Shown here piece by piece: positions 33,712 through 42,658 of a stretch of 64,000 nucleotides of DNA. Location: positions 1-64,000 of the forward strand of contig JAXISZ010000004.1 in assembly GCA_034680345.1 (NCBI GenBank), given 5' to 3'. The notes under the pieces are model-generated. The model made no database searches. It was not told the origin of the DNA and saw only the letters and a program-made list of their open reading frames with translations. This DNA is from SXZD01 sp034680345 (lineage in GTDB: Bacteria; Pseudomonadota; Gammaproteobacteria; Burkholderiales; Burkholderiaceae_B). Position 1 is the first letter of the stretch. Each line of letters starts with the position of its first letter. Position numbers and translations under genes: made by a program.

Positions 33712-34257
33712 GTGGATCTTTCGCAGGCAAAATGTGTACTGGAGGCTGCTTTGTTATGTGCGTCGGAGCCTTTACCAGTTAAGATGCTTAGTCAATTGTT
33801 TGATCATCAGTTAGAAGAGCCGTTGATCCTTGAGTTATTGAGTGAGTTAAGGGTGTGCTGGAGTGGTCGCAGCATGGAGTTGGTTGAGTTGGCAACTGGG
33901 TGGAGGTTTCAGTCATGTGTCAATGTGCGGCCTTTTCTTGAGCGACTAAACCCGGAAAAGCCATTAAGATACTCTCGAGCTATTATTGAAACTTTAGCAA
34001 TTATTGCTTATAAGCAGCCTGTCAGTCGTGCTGAGATTGAAGCTATACGCGGGGTGGCTGTTGCCAGCAACATTGTTAAAGTATTAGAGGATAGAGAGTG
34101 GGTAGAGGTCGTTGGGTATCGTGAAACCCCTGGGCGTCCTTCGTTGCTTGGTACAACACAGCGGTTTTTGTCTGATATGGGCTTGTTGAGGCTTTCTGAT
34201 TTGCCTATTTTGCAGGAAGCGGAGAGTATTTTATTTATGCCGACAGAAACAAAATAA
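33712..34257 (+). CDS. scpB: Segregation and condensation protein B
   Basis: ScpB is a winged-helix dimer that joins ScpA and SMC in chromosome condensation. The 181 residues contain ALLCASEPLPVKML, TLAIIAYKQPVSRAEIEAIRG and RETPGRPSLLGTT. The start is GTG, preceded by AGGAA at good spacing. No scpA lies upstream. It opens the scpB-rluB-rimP-nusA-infB-rbfA-truB-typA cluster typical of betaproteobacteria. Confidence 0.93.
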   Translation: MDLSQAKCVLEAALLCASEPLPVKMLSQLFDHQLEEPLILELLSELRVCWSGRSMELVELATGWRFQSCVNVRPFLERLNPEKPLRYSRAIIETLAIIAYKQPVSRAEIEAIRGVAVASNIVKVLEDREWVEVVGYRETPGRPSLLGTTQRFLSDMGLLRLSDLPILQEAESILFMPTETK

Positions 34258-34288
34258 CATTATTTTTTTAAAGTGGAAACGTATATCA

Positions 34289-35677
34289 ATGTCATTTGTT
34301 GAAGACTCTCCTGAGTTACAAAAGAAAGATCGGGCTCCTCGTAAATCTCGTGCTTGGCGTATGGGTTCTCGTAAAAGCTCGGTACCTTCCGGTTCGCCCC
34401 CTGATACGCAGTCTGGGTTAGCTCCAAAGAATCTGGGCCTCCAAAAGAAAAATCAGAGTTTTGAAGCTCAGCCGATAGATGTTGTGAAAGCGCCTTTGAC
34501 TGGCGCGTCTGGTTCGATTGTGAGCGAGGAGGACTGGCCTATTTTTATAAAGCCTGTGGCCAATATTGGTTGGGGTGGTAAGCAATCCAAGCCGGGTTTG
34601 CGTTCTAAGTTAAATGTTCGTTTAAATCCTGAGTTGGCACCTAAGTTACACAAGGTTTTAGCTGATACTGGCTTGGGCTCTCGTCGCGACATGGAAGACA
34701 TGATTGTTTCTGGTCGTGTTTCTGTCAATGGAGAGCCTGCGCACATTGGGCAGCGTGTTTTGCCCACAGACATCGTAAAAATCAATGGGAAGCCTATTTT
34801 GCGTCGGCAACATTCTAAGCCGCCGAGAATCTTAATTTATCATAAACCTGCTGGTGAAATCGTCTCCGCTGATGACCCGGAGGGGCGGGCCAGTGTGTTT
34901 GATCGTTTGCCTCGAGTTTCCAATGGAAAATGGTTGGCGGTTGGGCGTTTAGATTTTAATACAGAAGGTTTGTTGATTTTAACTACATCTGGCGATTTAG
35001 CTAATCGGTTGATGCATCCTAAGTTTGAAGTTGAGCGTGAGTATGCTGTAAGAATATTGGGTGAACTCGATGAACCTGGTCGTCAAAAATTGTTAAAGGG
35101 AGTCGAGTTAGAGGATGGTTTGGCAAAATTTTCATTCCTTGAGTTTGCAGGTGGTGAGGGTGCCAACAGGTGGTATCGTGTTGGGTTATCTGAAGGCAAA
35201 AACAGAGAAGTGCGTAGAATGTTTGAGGCTTTGGGTTTAACGGTGAGTCGTCTGATTCGCATTCGTTATGGTGAAATTGCACTGCCTACGACACTTAAGC
35301 GTGGTCGTTGGGTGGAAATGGAGTCGCTTGAAGCTATGTCTTATTTGCAATCCTTGGGGTTGAGAGAGGGTTCGGGCGCGACCGGTTTAGGGCTTCGTTC
35401 TAAGCCAAATCCAACTCGGCATAGTGCTTCAAAGGGGCGTTCTGTGCAGCCAATTGATCCGAAGTTAAATTTAGGCAAGGCAGAGCAAGCGTTTTTAACG
35501 GTTTCTGGGGCAACGGCTGCTGGTTTTGCTAAAAAAACTAGAAAACCAGTTAATGGGAATCGGTTGGATGCAAAGCCTGGTTTTGATGTGTTGCAGCAGC
35601 CAAATGGGCGCAACGCTTCTGGTTATGTGCGTTCGGGTATTAAAGCTAGGTCCTCAGAGAGCTTGAAAAAGTATTGA
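34289..35677 (+). CDS. rluB: 23S rRNA pseudouridine synthase RluB
   Basis: RluB forms pseudouridine 2605 in 23S rRNA. The 462 residues have a Ser/Lys/Arg-rich N-terminal extension (about 1-110), an S4 RNA-binding domain (KLHKVLADTGLGSRRDMEDM), the RsuA-type catalytic domain with Asp in GRLDFNTEGLL, and a low-complexity basic C-terminal tail of about 100 residues. Such disordered tails are common in betaproteobacterial homologues. It follows scpB by 31 bp and ends before a terminator, so scpB-rluB may form a transcription unit. Confidence 0.93.
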   Translation: MSFVEDSPELQKKDRAPRKSRAWRMGSRKSSVPSGSPPDTQSGLAPKNLGLQKKNQSFEAQPIDVVKAPLTGASGSIVSEEDWPIFIKPVANIGWGGKQSKPGLRSKLNVRLNPELAPKLHKVLADTGLGSRRDMEDMIVSGRVSVNGEPAHIGQRVLPTDIVKINGKPILRRQHSKPPRILIYHKPAGEIVSADDPEGRASVFDRLPRVSNGKWLAVGRLDFNTEGLLILTTSGDLANRLMHPKFEVEREYAVRILGELDEPGRQKLLKGVELEDGLAKFSFLEFAGGEGANRWYRVGLSEGKNREVRRMFEALGLTVSRLIRIRYGEIALPTTLKRGRWVEMESLEAMSYLQSLGLREGSGATGLGLRSKPNPTRHSASKGRSVQPIDPKLNLGKAEQAFLTVSGATAAGFAKKTRKPVNGNRLDAKPGFDVLQQPNGRNASGYVRSGIKARSSESLKKY

Positions 35678-35960
35678 TTTTGCCTCATAATGAGAGGATT
35701 GAGTGTATGGTTTTGGCTGTGCGGCCTGGTGTTTTATTGTCGGATTACGGTAAATTTAGCTAAATAAAAGCTTTTTTGTGTTGGCATTTAAAAAAATTTT
35801 GTCTGATGTCAATTGTGTTTCTGAAAAGTTTTCGCCTATTTAGTAAAGTTTCTGTTATTTTTCCCTGTGAGATTTATTTTTTTTGGTTCTGAATCTGGTT
35901 CGGGCGTATTGGTTCTTGAACATATTTATTTTCGGGTCAAATTTAAATATAGGCTACCCT

Positions 35961-35991
35961 AAAAAAATGGGCTTAGAGCCCATTTTTTTTT
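35961..35991 (+). terminator. Terminator between rluB and rimP
   Basis: AAAAAAATGGGC (35961-35972) and GCCCATTTTTTT (35978-35989) pair over 12 bp around a 5-nt loop, with U residues to 35991. The flanks allow either direction. The preceding 280 bp after rluB hold nothing recognisable; the rimP promoter should lie in the 85 bp that follow. Confidence 0.88.
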
Positions 35992-36076
35992 GCCGCTGTA
36001 TTGCCGGGGGTGTAATACCAAGATTATTTCAATTGAAATTGCAAAGTTACAAGTATTGTTAACGTAAAGTTATTTA

Positions 36077-36679
36077 ATGAGCGACGATAAATTTATCAAT
36101 ATGTTGAGCGCAGATCAGTCTCAGTTTCAACTCCAATCAACGTCTGATAAGGCGGCTGTGTTTTTCCAAGATGCTTGGGTTGGTGGGTGCGCTTCTGGTG
36201 TGTGGTTGGAGTCGTGGGTTGAAGCGGCGGAAACCGTTGTCGTTGCTATGGGTTATCGAATTATTGATTTAGAGCGACCTGGTCGAGGTTTATTGCGTGT
36301 CACATTAAATTCACCCTCTGGAATTGGGGTTGAGGATTGTGAAAATGTCAGTAAGCAGCTGTCGCGTTTGTTTGAGGTGGAGCAGGTTAGTTATGATCGC
36401 TTAGAAGTATCTTCCCCTGGGGTTGATCGCGCTTTGCGTCGAACTCGAGATTTTGAGGAAAGCTTGGGTTTAGAGGTGCAGGTTAAATTGCGTCGCGCTT
36501 TGAATCATCGCAAACAGTATAGTGGCGTTTTGTCGCGGGCCGAAAATCTGGGGGGCTATTGTGTTTTGTGGTCCCAAAATCCAGGACAAATGCCAGACCA
36601 TGAGTTGGTGTTCACATTGTCTGAGCTTGAGAGTGCGCGATTGATTCCGCATTTGAATTTTAGGAGAGTTTCTAAATGA
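36077..36679 (+). CDS. rimP: Ribosome maturation factor RimP
   Basis: RimP assists 30S subunit assembly. The conserved core begins about residue 45: VEAAETVVVAMGYRIIDLER, then LRVTLNSPSGIGVEDCENVS and YDRLEVSSPGVDRALRR. With the ATG at 36077 the protein is 200 residues, some 40 longer at the N-terminus than usual, and no good ribosome-binding site precedes it. An internal GTG near 36197 is an alternative start. It overlaps nusA by ATGA. Confidence 0.92.
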   Translation: MSDDKFINMLSADQSQFQLQSTSDKAAVFFQDAWVGGCASGVWLESWVEAAETVVVAMGYRIIDLERPGRGLLRVTLNSPSGIGVEDCENVSKQLSRLFEVEQVSYDRLEVSSPGVDRALRRTRDFEESLGLEVQVKLRRALNHRKQYSGVLSRAENLGGYCVLWSQNPGQMPDHELVFTLSELESARLIPHLNFRRVSK

Positions 36680-38145
36680 GTCGTGAGATCCTGCTGCTTG
36701 TTGATGCGCTGGCAAGGGAAAAAAATGTATCATGCGAAGTGGTTTTTATAGCTTTAGAGCAGGCTTTGGCGTTTGCAACTAAAAAGCGCTTTGACGAAGA
36801 AACTGATGTGCGTGTTGATATTGATCGTCAAACTGGTGACTATAAAGCCTTTCGTCGTTGGCAAGTCGTTATTGATGAAGAATTTTACGAGCCAGGTTTT
36901 CAATTGCTTGAAGAGCATGCCTTAGAGCGTGGTCTTTCCTTGAGTGTTGGTGATGTTTTTGAGGAGCCCCTAGAGCCAGCATCTTTTGGAAGAATTGGCG
37001 CTCAGGCTGCAAAGCAAGTTATTTTGCAACGTATACGTGATGCAGAGCGTGAGCAGATATTAAATGATTTTTTAGCTCGATCTGAAAAAATTGTTTTGGG
37101 TCAGGTGAAGCGAATTGAGCGAGGCGATGTCATTGTAGAAAGTGGTCGTATTGAAGCTCGTTTACCCCGAGAGCAAATGATCCCAAGAGAAAATCTAAGG
37201 GTTGGCGATAGTGTTCGTGCATATTTGTGGAAAGTTGACCGTAATGCGCGTGGATCACAGATTATGTTGTCTCGCATATGTCCAGAGTTTATTGTTGCTT
37301 TGTTTGGTATAGAGGTTCCAGAAATTGAGCAGGGGTCTTTAGAAATAAAATCAGCTGCTCGTGACCCAGGTATGCGCGCAAAAATTGCAGTTTACGCACA
37401 CGATCGTCGGATAGATCCTATTGGCACTTGTGTTGGTGTGCGAGGTTCGCGTGTTCAGGCTGTAACCACAGAGTTGGGTGGTGAGCGTGTAGATATTGTT
37501 TTATGGTCAGAAGAGCCTGCACAGTTTGTGATTGGTGCTTTAGCGCCGGCCAATGTACAGTCAATTGTTGTAGATGAAGATCAGCACGCTATGGAAGTGG
37601 TTGTTGAAGAGAATGAGTTGGCAATTGCAATTGGTCGTTCAGGTCAAAATGTAAGGCTGGCTTCTGATTTAACTGGCTGGCAAATCAATATCATGACTCC
37701 TGATGAGTCGGCTAAAAAATTGGCTGAAGAGCAATCGGCGTTACTTAATTTGTTTATCAATCGCTTAGATGTGGATGAAGAGGTGGCCGGTATCTTAATT
37801 GCTGAAGGTTTTAAAACGCTTGAAGAAGTGGCGTATGTTCCTCTTAACGAAATGTTAGAAATTGATGGTTTTGAAGAGGACATGATTAACGAGTTGCGTA
37901 ACCGAGCTCGCAATGCGCTTTTAACAGAAGCGATTGCGCAAGAAGAGGTTGTGGAGGCGCAGCATGATATTTCAGCTGTAGATGGGTTGACTATTGAGCT
38001 TGTAGATGTTTTAGCTAAAAATCAGATAAAAACCCGTGATGATTTGGCTGAGTTGGCTGTCGATGAATTAATCGAGATGACCGGTGTGAGCGAGGACAGT
38101 GCGCGAAGTATGATTATGAATGCGCGCGCACATTGGTTTGCATAA
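36676..38145 (+). CDS. nusA: Transcription termination/antitermination factor NusA
   Basis: NusA binds RNA polymerase and modulates pausing, termination and antitermination. The 489 residues comprise the N-terminal polymerase-binding domain, an S1 domain (about 135-200), two KH domains (DPIGTCVGVRGSRVQAV is the GxxG motif) and two C-terminal acidic repeats (about 360-489), a layout shared with E. coli. rimP-nusA-infB order is conserved and the start overlaps the rimP stop. Confidence 0.97.
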   Translation: MSREILLLVDALAREKNVSCEVVFIALEQALAFATKKRFDEETDVRVDIDRQTGDYKAFRRWQVVIDEEFYEPGFQLLEEHALERGLSLSVGDVFEEPLEPASFGRIGAQAAKQVILQRIRDAEREQILNDFLARSEKIVLGQVKRIERGDVIVESGRIEARLPREQMIPRENLRVGDSVRAYLWKVDRNARGSQIMLSRICPEFIVALFGIEVPEIEQGSLEIKSAARDPGMRAKIAVYAHDRRIDPIGTCVGVRGSRVQAVTTELGGERVDIVLWSEEPAQFVIGALAPANVQSIVVDEDQHAMEVVVEENELAIAIGRSGQNVRLASDLTGWQINIMTPDESAKKLAEEQSALLNLFINRLDVDEEVAGILIAEGFKTLEEVAYVPLNEMLEIDGFEEDMINELRNRARNALLTEAIAQEEVVEAQHDISAVDGLTIELVDVLAKNQIKTRDDLAELAVDELIEMTGVSEDSARSMIMNARAHWFA

Positions 38146-38209
38146 ATTAATTGCTTGTATGCCTTATTAAATAGGCTAAAAGTTAGAGGTAAGTTAGGAA
38201 GGACAGTGA

Positions 38210-41197
38210 ATGGTTAGTAACACAGTGGCGCAGTTTGCAGCAGAATTAAAGATGCCTGCCGCCTTATTGCTAGAACAGTTTCGTTCGGCTGGTGTGGAGA
38301 AAAGCTCCGAGAACGACGTTGTAACTGAAGGCGATAAGTCGCGTTTATTGGAGAGTCTGCGTCGTGCTCACGGAAGTGATACAGCCAATACAAAGAAAAT
38401 TACTTTGACACGTCGGCAAACCAGTGAAATTCGTCAGGCCGATTCCTCTGGTAAAGCTCGCACAATCCAGGTTGAGGTTCGAAAAAAACGCACTTTTGTA
38501 CAGCGTACACCAGAAGAATTATCTGCTTTTGCGGTAGAGCAGCAGGCTGATCAACTCGATAATTTAGCTGATAAGCTGGCTGAGCAAGAGCGACAAGCTG
38601 CTGAGTTAAAAGCTAAACAAGAGCAGCTTGAGCTTGAAAGAAAGCGTGAAGAAGAGTTACGTTTAGAGGCTGAGAGAAAAGCCATAGAAGAGCGTGCGGC
38701 TGCTTTGGCTGCAGAGCAGGCAGAGTTGGCTGAGCGTGAGGCGCGTCAGGCTGCAGAGCGCAGTGTTCAAGAAAAATCTCAGGCTGCTGCACTTGAAGCT
38801 GCTGAGCGTGAAAAAGCTGCACGTCGTGCAGAAGAGGATGCTAAAAAGGCAGCGGCTCAGGCTGAGGCTGCCAGTGCTGCACAAGCGGAAGCACGGCGTC
38901 GCGTTGAAGCGGAGGTTGCTGCGATTAATCGGTTGATGCAACAACCTCGGCGTCTCGCTAAGTCAGCTCAGTCGTCATTGCCTCAAGCATCTGATTCTCC
39001 CGCAAAGGGACAATTGGCCGCAGTTGAAACGGCCAATACCGCCAAAGTCGCAGACGCATCAGGGCAAGCAGCAACGCAGGGAACCCTTCATAAGTCTGCA
39101 GTGAAGATATCAAAATCAGCAGCCAAGGGGGCTACTTCACAAGAGAATAAATCGGCACCTAAACCAGTCAAGAAAACGATTGGGGCCAACGCTTTTGTTT
39201 CTACTGAACCAAAACCTGTTGAGGAGTCAGCAGATAGCCGACCTAAAAAAGGTGCTAAAGGTGATGCGTGGAAAGAAGAGACTCCAGCAAAGCGTCGCGG
39301 AGGTTTAAAAACCCGCGGCGATACCACGGGTGGTTTAGGTGGTGGTGCGGGGGCTTGGCGTGGTCCAAAGGCCAACCATAAACACCGTGGCGGGCATCAT
39401 GACGCCCAAGTTTTTGTTGCTCCAACAGAGCCTGTGGTTAGAGAAATTCACGTGCCTGAAACAATTACGGTGGCAGATTTGGCCCATAAGTTGTCGATGA
39501 AAGCAGCAGAGGTGATTAAGTCGCTGATGAAAATGGGGCAAATGGTTACTATTAACCAGGTCTTGGATCAAGATACTGCGATGATTGTTGTTGAAGACTT
39601 AGGGCATCGTGCTGTGGCTGCAAAACTGGATGATCCAGAAGCTTTGTTAGATGATACAGTAGCTGTTGTTACGTATGAAAATAAACCACGAGCACCTGTT
39701 GTTACAGTGATGGGTCACGTTGATCATGGTAAAACTTCATTGCTTGATTACATTCGACGTGCAAAAGTGGCTGCAGGTGAAGCCGGTGGTATTACTCAGC
39801 ACATTGGTGCCTATCATGTTGAAACCGAACGTGGCATGATCACATTCTTGGATACACCAGGCCATGAGGCATTCAGTGCTATGCGGGCACGTGGTGCCAA
39901 GGCAACTGATATTGTTATCTTGGTGGTTGCTGCAGATGACGGTGTGATGCCGCAAACCGTTGAGGCAATTCATCACGCCAAAGCTGCCAATGTGCCCATT
40001 GTGGTGGCCATGAATAAAATTGACAAACCCGATGCCAATCCAGATCGCTTAAAACAAGAGTTGGTTGCCCATGGAGTGGTACCGGAAGAATATGGTGGCG
40101 ACTCTCCTTTTGTATCTGTTTCAGCTAAAACAGGTCAAGGCATCGACGACCTACTTGAAAATTTGTTGTTACAAGCAGAGGTTTTAGAGTTAACAGCTCC
40201 AATCGATGCGCCTGCTAAGGGTTTAATTATTGAGTCGCGTCTTGACAAAGGTAAGGGTCCACTGGCAACCATGTTGATTACCAGCGGAACTTTGAACCGT
40301 GGTGACGTGGTTTTGGCGGGTTCGGCTTATGGCAAAATTCGGGCAATGTTAGATGAAAATGGACGTCCAGTACAATCAGCGGGTCCTTGTATTCCTGTGG
40401 AAATTCAGGGTTTATCAGATGTGCCATCAGCAGGTGAAGAGGTTATGGCGCTAGCTGACGAACGTAAAGCCAGAGAAATAGCACTGTTCCGTCAGGGTAA
40501 ATTCCGCGACGTAAAATTAGCAAAACAACAGGCCGCTAAACTAGAAAACATGTTTGATCAAATGACCGATGGTGAAGTCAAGAGCTTTGCTTTGATTATT
40601 AAGTCAGATGTTCAAGGATCGCAAGAGGCGTTGGTGCATGCACTAACCAAATTGTCCACTGACGAAGTCAGGGTGCAAGTGGTGCATGCTGCTGTGGGTG
40701 GTATTAGCGAGTCAGATGTTAATTTGGCCGCTACTTCTAAGGCTGTTATTTTAGGCTTTAATACCCGTGCTGATTTGGGTGCACGTAAACAAGCTGAGAA
40801 TCTAGGCATTGATATTCGTTATTACAACATTATTTACGACGCTGTAGATGAAGTTAAAGCCGCAATGACAGGCATGTTAGCGCCAGAGAAACGAGAAAAA
40901 ATCTTGGGCGCTGTTGAAATACGTCAAGTTTTCCGTATCTCAAAAGTGGGTTCAGTTGCTGGGTGTATGGTCACAGATGGTCTGGTTAAACGCAATGCTT
41001 CGGTTCGTTTATTACGCGATAATGTTGTTATTTGGACGGGTCAATTGGCTTCATTAAAACGTTTCAAAGACGATGTAAAAGAAGTTAAACAAACTTTTGA
41101 ATGCGGATTGCAGTTGTTGAATTACGATGATATTAAAGAGGGTGATCAGCTTGAAGTCTTTGAGATACAAGAAGTTGCTCGTACAGCTTTAAATTAA
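38210..41197 (+). CDS. infB: Translation initiation factor IF-2
   Basis: IF-2 is the GTPase that places fMet-tRNA on the 30S subunit and promotes subunit joining; the initiator tRNA is encoded at 32874. The 995 residues include a long Ala/Glu/Lys coiled-coil N-terminal region (about 110-250), an IF2_N domain (about 410-470), and the G domain from about residue 500 with GHVDHGKT, DTPGHEAF and NKID, followed by domains II-IV. A GGAAGGA lies before the ATG. It is followed by rbfA. Confidence 0.97.
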   Translation: MVSNTVAQFAAELKMPAALLLEQFRSAGVEKSSENDVVTEGDKSRLLESLRRAHGSDTANTKKITLTRRQTSEIRQADSSGKARTIQVEVRKKRTFVQRTPEELSAFAVEQQADQLDNLADKLAEQERQAAELKAKQEQLELERKREEELRLEAERKAIEERAAALAAEQAELAEREARQAAERSVQEKSQAAALEAAEREKAARRAEEDAKKAAAQAEAASAAQAEARRRVEAEVAAINRLMQQPRRLAKSAQSSLPQASDSPAKGQLAAVETANTAKVADASGQAATQGTLHKSAVKISKSAAKGATSQENKSAPKPVKKTIGANAFVSTEPKPVEESADSRPKKGAKGDAWKEETPAKRRGGLKTRGDTTGGLGGGAGAWRGPKANHKHRGGHHDAQVFVAPTEPVVREIHVPETITVADLAHKLSMKAAEVIKSLMKMGQMVTINQVLDQDTAMIVVEDLGHRAVAAKLDDPEALLDDTVAVVTYENKPRAPVVTVMGHVDHGKTSLLDYIRRAKVAAGEAGGITQHIGAYHVETERGMITFLDTPGHEAFSAMRARGAKATDIVILVVAADDGVMPQTVEAIHHAKAANVPIVVAMNKIDKPDANPDRLKQELVAHGVVPEEYGGDSPFVSVSAKTGQGIDDLLENLLLQAEVLELTAPIDAPAKGLIIESRLDKGKGPLATMLITSGTLNRGDVVLAGSAYGKIRAMLDENGRPVQSAGPCIPVEIQGLSDVPSAGEEVMALADERKAREIALFRQGKFRDVKLAKQQAAKLENMFDQMTDGEVKSFALIIKSDVQGSQEALVHALTKLSTDEVRVQVVHAAVGGISESDVNLAATSKAVILGFNTRADLGARKQAENLGIDIRYYNIIYDAVDEVKAAMTGMLAPEKREKILGAVEIRQVFRISKVGSVAGCMVTDGLVKRNASVRLLRDNVVIWTGQLASLKRFKDDVKEVKQTFECGLQLLNYDDIKEGDQLEVFEIQEVARTALN

Positions 41198-41214
41198 TTT
41201 TGGGCGGTTTTTTT

Positions 41215-41583
41215 ATGAGACACAAGTCCAAAGGTTCATCTCGTGGGTTGCGCGTTGCAGATCAAATTCAACGTGATTTGGCTGAGTTGGTGGTGCGGGA
41301 GCTTCGCGATCCTCGGGTTGGGCTTGTAACTTTGACGGAAGTTGAAATCACCCCCGATTATGCTTATGCAACGGTTTATTTTTCAACTTTAACAGGAAAA
41401 CCTAAAGAGGCTACCCAAGCTTTGAATGAAGCGGCTGGTTTTCTACGTAATTTATTATTTAAGCGATTAAGTATTCACACAGTGCCTACTTTGCGTTTTA
41501 AATACGATGCCTCTACTGAACGGGGGGCTGAAATGTCCGCTTTAATTGATCAAGCAATTCAAGCCCGTTCCAATAATTCATAA
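41215..41583 (+). CDS. rbfA: 30S ribosome-binding factor RbfA
   Basis: RbfA is a KH-fold cold-shock factor that binds immature 30S subunits and helps process the 16S 5' end. The ATG at 41215, after a GGGCGG, gives 122 residues; a TTG at 41200 in frame is less likely. Typical segments are RVADQIQRDLAELVVRELRD and AGFLRNLLFKRLSIHTVP. It lies between infB and truB, the conserved order. Confidence 0.95.
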   Translation: MRHKSKGSSRGLRVADQIQRDLAELVVRELRDPRVGLVTLTEVEITPDYAYATVYFSTLTGKPKEATQALNEAAGFLRNLLFKRLSIHTVPTLRFKYDASTERGAEMSALIDQAIQARSNNS

Positions 41584-41605
41584 TGTTGAAGTCAATCGTA
41601 TTTAG

Positions 41606-42658
41606 ATGTTTTTGAAGTTACCAAAACAAGCTATTGATGGCATATTGTTGTTTGATAAGCCACTGAGATGGACCTCAAATGACGCGGTGATGCGTTTAAA
41701 GCGTTTTTTTCGTGCAGAAAAAGTTGGACACACTGGCACCTTGGATCCGTTGGCAACGGGTTTGCTGCCGTTACTGTTTGGCCAGGCTACTAAGTTTTCA
41801 GCTGATTTGCTTGATGCGGATAAAACATATATAGCTCGAATCCGCTTGGGTGCTGAGACCAGTACAGGGGATCTTGAGGGTGAGTACATAACTAGGGCAA
41901 ACCCCAATGATATTAATTCTTTAAACAAAGAGGTGTTGTTGCAAGTGTTGCAACAGTTTTTGGGTGCGCAACAACAAGTTCCGCCAATGTACTGCGCTTT
42001 GAAATATCAAGGTCGGCCCTTGTATGAATTGGCAAGGGCAGGGGAAACTGTTGAAAGGCAGCCTCGTTTTATTGTTATTTCTCAGCTTGATTTACTGAGT
42101 TGGCGGCCTAGTGGTTTGTTAGAAGAAAGCGTGAATTGCATAGAAGGACACGATCAAAGTTGCCATACAAATAGACAACCCACGCGTGAAGATTTTATTT
42201 TTGTTGAGTTTGAGGTTCAAGTTCGCTGTAGTAAAGGCACTTATATCAGGGTATTGGCGCAAGACATTGGACGTGTTTTGGGGGTTGGAGGGCATTTATC
42301 AGGTTTGCGTCGTGTGGGTGTAGGTCATCTTAGATTAAATGAACAGGTGTACTCTATGCCTGTGCTTGAAAACATGGCGCGTTTATGTGGTTTAGAAAAA
42401 ACCTTAGACCAGGTTATGCAGCCCATGGACACTTTTTTGCGAGAATTACCCGCTATTGAATTGGATCATTTGATGGCAAAACGATTTGGTCATGGACAGC
42501 GGTTGCCGCTGTTAAACCAGAGTATTGTTGGTCGGGTTCGGGTTTACCGTCAACCTGATGGGCAGTTGTTAGGAACAGGTTTGTTAAGTAATAACGGTTC
42601 AGGGCATGCCTTGCTTAGCCCAGAACGATTGGTTAGAGAGAATTATGCGAGCACTTAG
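41606..42658 (+). CDS. truB: tRNA pseudouridine(55) synthase TruB
   Basis: TruB makes pseudouridine 55 in the T-loop of tRNAs. The 350 residues include the catalytic Asp in HTGTLDPLATGLLP, PMYCALKYQGRPLYELAR, and SKGTYIRVLAQDIG. A ~25-residue insertion rich in Cys/His/Gln (around 175-195) is unusual for the family. It overlaps typA by 14 bp. Confidence 0.95.
   Translation: MFLKLPKQAIDGILLFDKPLRWTSNDAVMRLKRFFRAEKVGHTGTLDPLATGLLPLLFGQATKFSADLLDADKTYIARIRLGAETSTGDLEGEYITRANPNDINSLNKEVLLQVLQQFLGAQQQVPPMYCALKYQGRPLYELARAGETVERQPRFIVISQLDLLSWRPSGLLEESVNCIEGHDQSCHTNRQPTREDFIFVEFEVQVRCSKGTYIRVLAQDIGRVLGVGGHLSGLRRVGVGHLRLNEQVYSMPVLENMARLCGLEKTLDQVMQPMDTFLRELPAIELDHLMAKRFGHGQRLPLLNQSIVGRVRVYRQPDGQLLGTGLLSNNGSGHALLSPERLVRENYAST

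Noticed and set aside
33521..33730. 69-codon leftward open frame in the region before scpB
   Set aside because: It overlaps the scpB start, has no ribosome-binding site and lies in A+T-rich non-coding sequence.
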